Shown in pieces: positions 1 through 5,312 of a stretch of DNA of 11,612 nt. A program made the position numbers and the translations under genes. Where the stretch lies: assembly GCA_035938395.1 (NCBI GenBank), contig DASZGY010000079.1, positions 1 to 11,612 of the forward strand, read 5' to 3'. Origin of the DNA: JALZAA01 sp035938395. Its GTDB lineage: Bacteria; Actinomycetota; Acidimicrobiia; IMCC26256; JACDBD01. Numbering within the stretch: position 1 is the stretch's first letter; every line of letters begins with the position of its first letter. Below the pieces are notes generated by a model that did not search any database, was not told the DNA's origin, and saw nothing but the letters and a program-made list of their open reading frames with translations.

Positions 1-315
1 CCCGTACTGCTCGCGTGCGATCCGCTCGACCTCGGCGTTGTTCTGCAGCTGCCGCGAATCCTCGGCGAGCTTGCGGCTCTGCTCGTGGAGCAACTCGAGG
101 GTCTTCTTCTGCTTCTCGGTCTGTTGCCGCTGCGCGAGCAAAGTCCGGGCCGGGAACACGAACACGAACAGCAGCGCGACGACCGCCATCGCGCCGATGA
201 GCACGCGTACCAGCACGCGGCGCCTGTGCCGCAGATCGGTGGCCACGGGATTGCGCGTGGGCGGGCGCCGAGGCTGACGCTTCCGGGCCTTCGCCGAGTG
301 CCGTCGATCAGGCAC
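1..315 (-). CDS. ftsB: Septum formation initiator family protein (FtsB/DivIC type), 3' end cut by the window edge
   Basis: This is a small bitopic membrane protein of the divisome; in the family it pairs with FtsL and FtsQ/DivIB to link early and late division proteins. The visible 105 residues start at a GTG (315-313), the first usable start after an in-frame stop at 333-331. A GGGG-rich stretch about eight bases upstream could serve as the ribosome binding site. The layout is typical: an Arg/Lys/Pro-rich cytoplasmic tail (about 1-33), one hydrophobic helix (about 34-54, with VALLFVFVF), then a Gln/Lys/Glu/Leu-rich coiled coil (about 58-95) leading into VERIAREQYG, the usual FtsB/DivIC motif after the coil. 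The start overlaps the eno stop by 8 nt, so eno and this gene are probably co-transcribed; eno next to an FtsB-like gene is a known actinobacterial arrangement. The C-terminus lies outside the window. A second GTG at 246 would remove most of the basic tail and is less likely. Confidence 0.88.
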   Translation of the reverse strand, partial: MPDRRHSAKARKRQPRRPPTRNPVATDLRHRRRVLVRVLIGAMAVVALLFVFVFPARTLLAQRQQTEKQKKTLELLHEQSRKLAEDSRQLQNNAEVERIAREQYG

Positions 316-1597
316 GCCGGGATCCCCGACTCAGGGCATCGCCGCCGAGGTAGCGGGCGGCCCCGTCGAGCTCCTCCTCGATGCGGAGCAGCTGGTTGTA
401 TTTCGCGACCCGATCGCTGCGGGCGGGCGCGCCGCCCTTGAGCTGCCCGCAGTTGGTCGCCACCGCGAGGTCGGCGATGGTGGTGTCCTCGGTCTCGCCG
501 CTGCGATGCGACATCACCGACGCGTATCCGTGGCGCGACGCCAGCAGCATGGTCTCGAGCGTCTCCGACAACGTTCCGATCTGGTTGACCTTGATCAGGA
601 TCGAGTTCGCCGCCCCCGCGTCGATCCCCTGCTGCAGCCGCGCCGCGTTCGTGACGAACACGTCGTCGCCGACCAGCTGCACCCGGTCGCCGATGCGATT
701 TGTGAGGAGGACCCATCCTTCCCAGTCGTCCTCGGCCATGCCGTCCTCGATCGAAACGATCGGGTACCGGTCGACGAGCGCAGCCAGCCACTCGACCCAC
801 TCCGCCGGCGTGTACGACGCGCCCTCGCGCGTCAGCGCGTACCGGCCGTCCGTGAAGAACTCGGTTGCCGCGGGGTCGAGGGCGATGGCCACTTCTTCGC
901 CCGGCCGGTACCCGGCCGTTTCGATCGCGCTGACGAGCAGCGTCACCGCCTCCTCGCTCGAAGGGAGGTTCGGCGCGAAGCCGCCTTCGTCCCCGAGCGC
1001 GGTGGAGAGGCCGCGGTCGTGCAGCAGGTCCTTCAAGGCGTGGTACGTCTCGGCGCCCCAGCGCAGCGCCTCGGTGAAGCTGGCGGCGCCGACCGGCGCG
1101 AGCATGAACTCCTGGAGGTCGACGTTGCTGTCGGCGTGCGCGCCGCCGTTGAGGACGTTCATGAGCGGCAGCGGCAGCACGTGCGCGCCGGCGCCGCCGA
1201 TGTAGCGGTAGAGAGGCAGCTCGGTCTCGTCGGCACCCGCCTTGGCCGTCGCGAGCGACACGCCGAGCGTGGCGTTGGCTCCGAGGCGGGACTTGGTATC
1301 GGTGCCGTCGAGGGTGACGAGCGCGTCGTCGACGAGGCGCTGGTCGAGCCCGTCGATCCCGAGCACGGTGTCGGCGATCTCGCCGTTGACGTGCTCGACA
1401 GCCCGGAGGACGCCCTTGCCGCGGTAGCGCTCCCCGCCGTCGCGCAACTCGAGTGCCTCGTGCGCGCCGGTGCTCGCGCCGCTGGGGACCGCCGCCCGGC
1501 CGCGCGCGCCGGAGATCAGCTCGACTTCGACTTCGACGGTCGGGTTGCCGCGCGAGTCCAGGACCTCCCGGGCGACGACCTCGACGATGGCGCTCAT
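308..1597 (-). CDS. eno: Enolase (phosphopyruvate hydratase)
   Basis: Enolase catalyses 2-phosphoglycerate to phosphoenolpyruvate plus water in glycolysis and gluconeogenesis, in the cytoplasm, with Mg2+. The 429-residue length is standard. Visible motifs are PSGASTG (38-44, mobile substrate loop), LQEFM with Glu163, LGDEGG with the catalytic Glu204, Mg ligands Asp241 (ALD), Glu284 (SIEDG) and Asp311 (VGDD), the signature ILIKVNQIGTLSET (333-346) with catalytic Lys336, SHRSGETED with His364, and Lys387 (LKGG). All expected catalytic positions are present, so the enzyme should be active. The ATG is preceded by GGAGGA (1601-1606, minus strand) with a 3-nt spacer, which is a little short but strong. 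It is the first gene after a divergent gap shared with the P450, and it overlaps the ftsB-type gene downstream. The tail after YLGGD (SRGSRRA) is a short basic extension. Confidence 0.99.
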   Translation of the reverse strand: MSAIVEVVAREVLDSRGNPTVEVEVELISGARGRAAVPSGASTGAHEALELRDGGERYRGKGVLRAVEHVNGEIADTVLGIDGLDQRLVDDALVTLDGTDTKSRLGANATLGVSLATAKAGADETELPLYRYIGGAGAHVLPLPLMNVLNGGAHADSNVDLQEFMLAPVGAASFTEALRWGAETYHALKDLLHDRGLSTALGDEGGFAPNLPSSEEAVTLLVSAIETAGYRPGEEVAIALDPAATEFFTDGRYALTREGASYTPAEWVEWLAALVDRYPIVSIEDGMAEDDWEGWVLLTNRIGDRVQLVGDDVFVTNAARLQQGIDAGAANSILIKVNQIGTLSETLETMLLASRHGYASVMSHRSGETEDTTIADLAVATNCGQLKGGAPARSDRVAKYNQLLRIEEELDGAARYLGGDALSRGSRRA

Positions 1598-1708
1598 CGG
1601 TCCTCCGGCGCACGTGGGGCCCCTCCGCCCCTGGGCCGCGGGAAACGCTCGATGATGCTGGGCAATGCTGGTGTGGTTGGAGTGGCAAAACTAGCCGAAT
1701 GTGGCTGT

Positions 1709-1726
1709 CGGGGGAAGGACCCCCCG
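1709..1726. repeat. Short perfect inverted repeat upstream of the P450 gene
   Basis: CGGGGG (1709-1714) and CCCCCG (1721-1726) form a perfect 6-bp inverted repeat around a 6-base loop (AAGGAC). It lies in the promoter interval about 37 bp upstream of the P450 start. It could be an operator half-site pair, or chance in GC-rich DNA. There is no T-run after it on either strand, so a terminator is unlikely. Confidence 0.3.
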
Positions 1727-1750
1727 GGATCGGCTCGGGGCGCCGGCGGG

Positions 1751-1756
1751 TAGCTT
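1751..1756 (+). promoter_or_regulatory. Candidate -10 element (TAGCTT) for a leaderless P450 transcript
   Basis: TAGCTT matches the TANNNT form of actinobacterial housekeeping -10 elements. It ends six bases before the GTG start of the P450 gene, so transcription would begin at or next to the start codon. No convincing Shine-Dalgarno sequence lies at normal distance from that GTG (the nearest purine-rich stretch, GGCGGG, is 12 bases away), which fits a leaderless mRNA. The -35 region is poor. This is inference from spacing alone. Confidence 0.4.
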
Positions 1757-1762
1757 GCGGAC

Positions 1763-2995
1763 GTGGCCGAGACCACCACGGGCGAGCCCGTGATCTTCAA
1801 CCCGTTCGAGCCCGGGTTCTTCGACGATCCGTACCGGCAGTACGCGGCGCTCCGCGAGCACGACCCGGTGCACCGGAGCCCGCTCGAGGTGTGGGTCCTG
1901 TTCCGGTACGACGACATCGTGGGGGTCCTGCGCGACTCGTCGCTCAGCGTGCAGGTCGACAACGCGACGCCCACGGCGCGCATGCAGGCGTTCGCAGAGC
2001 AGGCGCCGGCCGAGGCGCAGGAACGGGGCAACCACTCGATCCTCAACATCGATCCGCCCGACCACACACGCCTGCGCCGGCTGGTGTCGAAGGCGTTCAC
2101 GCCGAAGATGGTCCACGAGCTGCGGCCGCGGATCCAAGTCCTCGTCGACGACGCGCTCGATGCCATGGCGGCGCGCGGCGAGACCGACGTGATCGGAGAC
2201 CTCGCGTTCCCGCTGCCGTTCACGGTCATCTCGGAGATGCTCGGCATGCCCGACGGCAACCGCGACGAAGTGCGCGGGTGGTCGCACACGCTCACGAAGA
2301 CGCTCGACCCGATTCTCAGCCCCGAGGAGGTGCAGGCCGCTCTCACCGCCGCCGACAACATGCTCCGCCACGTGCAGGACGTGCTGGCCTGGAAGCGCGA
2401 CCACCCCGCCGACGATCTGCTGACGGGGTTGCTCGCGGCCGAAGACGAGGGCGACCGCCTGAGCGAAGAGGAGCTCCTCGACCAGGTGCTCCTGCTCTAC
2501 GTCGCCGGCCACGAGACGACCGTGAACCTGATCGGCAATGCCACGCTCGCGCTGCTCGGCCATCCGGACCAGCTCGCGCGGCTGCGTTCCGATCCCGACC
2601 TGGACGGCGGTGCGGTCGAGGAGCTGCTCCGCTACGACAGCCCCGTGCAGTTCTCGCGGCGCATCACGACCGCGGACCTGGAGGTCGACGGCAAGACCGT
2701 CCCCGCCGGCACCTTCACGCTCACGTGCCTCGGATCCGCCAACCACGACGAGGACCGCTGGGGACCGACGGCCGACGAGCTCGACATCACACGTCCCGAC
2801 GCCGGCCAGCACATGTCGTTCGGGAACGGGATCCACCACTGCCTCGGCTCGTCGCTGGCCCGGACCGAAGCCCAGATCGCGATCGGCGCGCTCGTGCGGC
2901 GATTCCCCGACCTCCAGCTGGCGGGAGAACCGGAGCGGAACGGCCGAGTCGTGCTGCGCGGGCTCGAGTCCCTCCCGGTGACGCTCGGGGCCTGA
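1763..2995 (+). CDS. Cytochrome P450 (soluble bacterial class I type)
   Basis: This is a haem-thiolate monooxygenase that would insert one oxygen atom from O2 into an organic substrate using electrons from a ferredoxin and reductase. At 410 residues it has the usual length of soluble bacterial P450s and no membrane anchor. Visible landmarks are the C-helix region DPPDHTRLRRLVSKAFTP (97-114) with His101 and Arg105 for the haem propionates, I-helix AGHETT (248-253) with the Glu251-Thr252 oxygen-activation pair, K-helix EELLR giving the ExxR pair Glu287/Arg290, and the haem loop FGNGIHHCLG (353-362) with the iron-ligating Cys360. All are intact. The overall pattern resembles the CYP107 and related actinobacterial families, but the substrate cannot be read from sequence. 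No ferredoxin or ferredoxin reductase gene is next to it, so it must use partners encoded elsewhere. The start is a GTG without a clear ribosome binding site, possibly leaderless. It is divergent from eno. Confidence 0.96.
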   Translation: MAETTTGEPVIFNPFEPGFFDDPYRQYAALREHDPVHRSPLEVWVLFRYDDIVGVLRDSSLSVQVDNATPTARMQAFAEQAPAEAQERGNHSILNIDPPDHTRLRRLVSKAFTPKMVHELRPRIQVLVDDALDAMAARGETDVIGDLAFPLPFTVISEMLGMPDGNRDEVRGWSHTLTKTLDPILSPEEVQAALTAADNMLRHVQDVLAWKRDHPADDLLTGLLAAEDEGDRLSEEELLDQVLLLYVAGHETTVNLIGNATLALLGHPDQLARLRSDPDLDGGAVEELLRYDSPVQFSRRITTADLEVDGKTVPAGTFTLTCLGSANHDEDRWGPTADELDITRPDAGQHMSFGNGIHHCLGSSLARTEAQIAIGALVRRFPDLQLAGEPERNGRVVLRGLESLPVTLGA

Positions 2996-3138
2996 CCGGC
3001 GTCCGCCGTCGACGTCCCGGCTCGCGTGACGGCCGTCGCGCCCGTGTTCGTCGTCCAGCTCGGCTTCGTGAGGTAATGGACGGCCGGGAGCCAATTGGCA
3101 ACACTGGAGCTTCAGATCCCGGGCTGCGGGGAGGACGA
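2996..3138 (+). other. Intergenic region between the P450 and the small basic protein gene
   Basis: This 143-bp gap has no gene I can support. It contains an 18-bp near-palindrome at 3024-3041 (listed separately) and a TTGGCA (3094-3099) that could be a -35 element, but no matching -10 was found at 17-18 bp. Its last bases carry the strong ribosome binding site of the following small gene (GGGGAGGA, 3128-3135). Confidence 0.4.
3024..3041. repeat. 18-bp near-perfect palindrome downstream of the P450
   Basis: The halves GCGTGACGG and CCGTCGCGC pair at eight of nine positions; the core GACGGCCGTC (3028-3037) is perfect. There is no loop and no T-run, so it looks more like a possible protein-binding site than an intrinsic terminator. 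Chance cannot be excluded in DNA this rich in G and C. Confidence 0.3.
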
Positions 3139-3276
3139 ATGGCCGACAAGTCGCCACATTTCTCGAAGGACAAGAAGAAGGGCAAGACGCTGCAGGAGAA
3201 GCGGTCGGCCAAGCGGCAGAAGCGATCCGAGCGCCGAGCCGCCGACGAAGCCCGGAACCGCACCGAAGGGATCTAG
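3139..3276 (+). CDS. Small highly basic hypothetical protein (45 aa)
   Basis: I do not recognise this as a named family. The evidence that it is a gene is a strong ribosome binding site, GGGGAGGA (3128-3135), three bases before an ATG, and a very skewed composition: 9 Lys and 7 Arg in 45 residues against 7 acidic residues. The sequence opens with MADKSPHFSKDKKKGKTLQE and continues as a Lys/Arg/Glu/Ala-rich stretch (about 18-39) that should form one charged amphipathic helix. There is no signal peptide, membrane segment or cysteine. Such proteins often bind nucleic acid or ribosomes, but that is only a compositional guess. It ends 14 bp before the GNAT start and may share its transcript. It could also be read as the tail of a very long frame that crosses the P450 in another phase; the strong start site here argues against that. 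Confidence 0.7.
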   Translation: MADKSPHFSKDKKKGKTLQEKRSAKRQKRSERRAADEARNRTEGI

Positions 3277-3290
3277 CGAGCCCCGGGAGG

Positions 3291-3851
3291 GTGGCGTCAT
3301 CCAGGCCAGGCCGCGAACCGAGAGAGCTACGCACCGAGCGGCTGGTCCTGCGGCCGTTCCGACCCGATGACGTCGAGGCGATCGCCCGCTACGCCGACGA
3401 CGAGGAATACCAGCGCTACCTGAGCCCGACCCATCCGGGCCCGGAAGAGTTCGTGACCCACAACGTGAACGCCGACTGGTCCGTCGAACGACCGTGGGTC
3501 ATCACCCTCGACGACGAGATCGTGGGATCGGTGTTCCTCGGCATCAACAGCGAGGACGATGCCGCCGAGCTGGCGTGCCTCGTCGCGCCGGCGTTCTGGG
3601 GCCGGGAGATCGCCTTCGAGGCGTTGTCCGCCGCGATCGAGCACGCCTTCGTCGAGCTCGACCTGTCGAAAGTGGCCGCACGGGCCGACAGCCGGCACGA
3701 AGCTTCGATCCGTCTGATGACGAAGCTCGGGATGCGCTCCGAGGGGCTCGCGTCCTCACACCACGCCCGGCCGGCGGGCGAGCAGGTGGACGAGGTGATC
3801 TACGAACTTACGCGCGACGACTGGTCGCGCGCTCGATCTGACGCCAGATGA
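3291..3851 (+). CDS. GNAT family N-acetyltransferase (RimJ/RimL-like)
   Basis: This protein should transfer an acetyl group from acetyl-CoA to an amine; the RimJ/RimL group includes acetylases of ribosomal protein N-termini and of small amines, and the acceptor here is unknown. The 186 residues show the family pattern: TERLVLRPFRPDD (15-27), the central strands around WVITLDDEIVGSVFLGI (69-85), the acetyl-CoA-binding region LVAPAFWGREIAFEAL (97-112) and HEASIRLMTKLGMRSEG (136-152), equivalent to the usual NEASIRLLEKLGF. Glu106 stands where the pyrophosphate loop normally has Gly (WGRG), and His136 replaces the common Asn. The start is GTG at 3291, the only one that keeps the TERL motif, but GGGAGG (3285-3290) abuts it with no spacer, so initiation may be inefficient or depend on the upstream small gene. 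The 3' end overlaps the convergent dehydrogenase gene by 44 bp. Confidence 0.9.
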   Translation: MASSRPGREPRELRTERLVLRPFRPDDVEAIARYADDEEYQRYLSPTHPGPEEFVTHNVNADWSVERPWVITLDDEIVGSVFLGINSEDDAAELACLVAPAFWGREIAFEALSAAIEHAFVELDLSKVAARADSRHEASIRLMTKLGMRSEGLASSHHARPAGEQVDEVIYELTRDDWSRARSDAR

Positions 3852-4581
3852 GACCGGGCGCGAACCGGCGGGTCCGCCACGCGGTTTTCGTGCCCTTGCC
3901 CGGCAGGACGAACAGCTCCCCCGCTTCGAGCGAGGCCTCGATCGCGTCGACCACGACGGACGGAGCGATGCCGCGCTGACCGCCCAGGGCGGCTTCGTCA
4001 CGCGCCAGGATGCCGGCGACCATGGGCGTGTCGACGACCGGCGGGCACACGCACGCGAACCGCACACCACTCCCCCGGTTCTCGTACGCCAGGACCTCCA
4101 TGAACGCGACGACGGCGTGCTTCGACGCCGAGTACGCGCCGAGGCGCGGGCTCGGCAGCCACCCCGCGAGTGAGGCGAACGCGACGACGTCGCCCCGACG
4201 CCGGTCGAGCATCCCGGGCAGCACCGCCTTCACCATGTAGGCGGTACCGAGGAAGTTGACGGCGATCGTGCGCTCGATCTCGTCGACCGGTTGGTCGGCG
4301 AGCAGGGACGGCAAGCAGATGCCGGCCGCATGCACGAGCCGGTCGATCGGGCCCAGCGCCGACTCGACCTCCTTCACGACGCGCTCGACGGCGTCCGCAT
4401 CGGAGACGTCGCAGGTCCACGAGCGCATGGACGGCGCCGGCCCGACGGTGGCGGCGAGGCCGGCGTCGTCGACGTCGACGGCGGCGACCGACGCGCCGGC
4501 CGCGGCCAGGCGGCGCGCCGCCAGCTGGCCCATGCCGCTTCCGGCGCCGGTGACCAGCGCGACCGCCGGCGCCGACGGCAT
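3808..4581 (-). CDS. Short-chain dehydrogenase/reductase (classical SDR)
   Basis: This is a predicted NAD(P)-dependent oxidoreductase acting on a hydroxyl or keto group; the substrate is unknown. The 257-residue length is that of classical SDRs. Visible motifs are the nucleotide-binding TGAGSGMG (11-18), Asp36 at the end of the second strand (favours NAD(H) over NADP(H)), CDVSD (57-61), HAAG (84-87, usually NNAG), and the catalytic set Asn109, Ser137, Tyr150 and Lys154 (YSASK). CPPVVDTPM (179-187) stands in for the usual PG-V-T motif. The ATG (4581-4579) shares one base with the stop of the decarboxylase gene upstream (TGATG), so translation is probably coupled. A longer reading from 4752 would lie inside that decarboxylase gene and adds Arg/Pro-rich sequence with no SDR features, so it was rejected. 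It is the last gene of the mfd operon and converges on the GNAT gene. Confidence 0.93.
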   Translation of the reverse strand: MPSAPAVALVTGAGSGMGQLAARRLAAAGASVAAVDVDDAGLAATVGPAPSMRSWTCDVSDADAVERVVKEVESALGPIDRLVHAAGICLPSLLADQPVDEIERTIAVNFLGTAYMVKAVLPGMLDRRRGDVVAFASLAGWLPSPRLGAYSASKHAVVAFMEVLAYENRGSGVRFACVCPPVVDTPMVAGILARDEAALGGQRGIAPSVVVDAIEASLEAGELFVLPGKGTKTAWRTRRFAPGLIWRQIERATSRRA

Positions 4582-5312
4582 CACAGCTCGTCCGGGGCTT
4601 GGAACTGCATGCGCACGTGGTCGATCGTGCTGCTGAAGACGGCGCGTCCGGGCAGGCCGAGGCTGCGCAGCTCCTTGGCGATCGGGTGGTCGCCGAGCGA
4701 CAACAACGCGCCCGTCGGACGGCCGCGCACGCCGGCGGGCTCCATCGACCATGCGGTGCGGCGCAGCACGCCGTCCGCGTGCGAGTAGGCATCCACGCTC
4801 GAGCCCCGCGCGGGAAGGGCGATGCCGGGACGGATCGCCAGCGAGAGCACGAACTCGCCGTCGTGGCGCAGCTCGCAGCGCGCGACCGGCCCCGCGAGGT
4901 CGAGGTCGATGTCAGCGAGGAACTTCGGGAAGCCCCAGATGCTGCGGCCCGCCTCGAGTGTGAACTCCTGGTTCACCGGGAGCTGGTGGATGAACGCGCC
5001 GAGGAATCCCCGGGCGACCTCGGCGCTCTTGGTGATCGACGACGCCGGTTCCATTCCCTTGTGGCGAACGAGGAACGCCACCGCGACCTCGTGGTACGGG
5101 CCGAGGTCGCTGTCGAGGTAGCGCATGAAGGCGAGCGAGCACACCGCTCGGCCCGGGAGCGGCTCGGCGACTTCGAGCCCCGAATACGCGATGAGATCCT
5201 GCGCCGCGGCCGCCGGCACCAGGAACGAGGCCATGTGCGCGCTCGCGTCGCGCACCTCGACCGGGATCGTGACCTCGTGACCGTGGATCGTGTACCGCGA
5301 CGCGCGGCTCAT
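4581..5312 (-). CDS. Acetoacetate decarboxylase family protein
   Basis: Members of this superfamily use a lysine Schiff base to decarboxylate beta-keto acids or to catalyse related aldol-type and hydrolytic reactions. The 243 residues contain AGRSIWGFPKFLADIDLD (121-138), which aligns with the GRELSAYPKKL region of the clostridial enzyme. Lys130 therefore matches the Schiff-base Lys115, while the second lysine (Lys116, proposed to tune its pKa) is Phe131 here. This makes acetoacetate itself an uncertain substrate. YHEVAVAFLV (73-82) and the surrounding strands fit the family's barrel core. The ATG (5312-5310) overlaps the mazG stop as ATGA and has a GGGGGGAGAG ribosome binding site about five bases upstream. 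The next gene, an SDR, is coupled through TGATG. A decarboxylase plus an SDR suggests keto-acid or ketone processing in one small pathway, which is inference. Extension of the frame upstream to 6401 gives only Arg/Ala/Gly-rich sequence antisense in character, so this start is preferred. Confidence 0.88.
   Translation of the reverse strand: MSRASRYTIHGHEVTIPVEVRDASAHMASFLVPAAAAQDLIAYSGLEVAEPLPGRAVCSLAFMRYLDSDLGPYHEVAVAFLVRHKGMEPASSITKSAEVARGFLGAFIHQLPVNQEFTLEAGRSIWGFPKFLADIDLDLAGPVARCELRHDGEFVLSLAIRPGIALPARGSSVDAYSHADGVLRRTAWSMEPAGVRGRPTGALLSLGDHPIAKELRSLGLPGRAVFSSTIDHVRMQFQAPDEL

Larger units (their letters stand above)
1598..1762. promoter_or_regulatory. Divergent intergenic region between eno and the P450 gene
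   Basis: This 165-bp gap separates two divergently transcribed genes and must carry promoters for both. On the minus strand, toward eno, a TAGTTT hexamer (1693-1688) fits the actinobacterial TANNNT -10 pattern and would leave a leader of about 80-90 nt, but I see no good TTGACA-like -35 in front of it. On the plus strand a TAGCTT lies just before the P450 start and is listed separately. A G/C hairpin at 1709-1726 lies between them. No binding site of a known regulator was recognised. Confidence 0.45.

Noticed and set aside
506..1753. Long open frame (415 aa) antisense to eno
   Set aside because: It has only Arg/Asp/Gly/Val-rich composition with no domain. It is the shadow expected opposite a GC-rich gene, and enolase on the other strand is certain.
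1453..3276. 607-aa frame running across the P450 gene in another phase
   Set aside because: Its body is Arg/Pro/Ala-rich shadow sequence. Only its last 45 codons, with their own strong ribosome binding site, look like a gene, and these are annotated separately.
1691..3334. 547-aa frame antisense to the P450
   Set aside because: It has no recognisable motif, and the P450 on the plus strand has all family landmarks.
1763..5312. P450, GNAT, decarboxylase and SDR as one biosynthetic gene cluster
   Set aside because: They lie on opposite strands, there is no core biosynthetic enzyme, transporter or regulator, and the decarboxylase-SDR pair is coupled to mazG instead.
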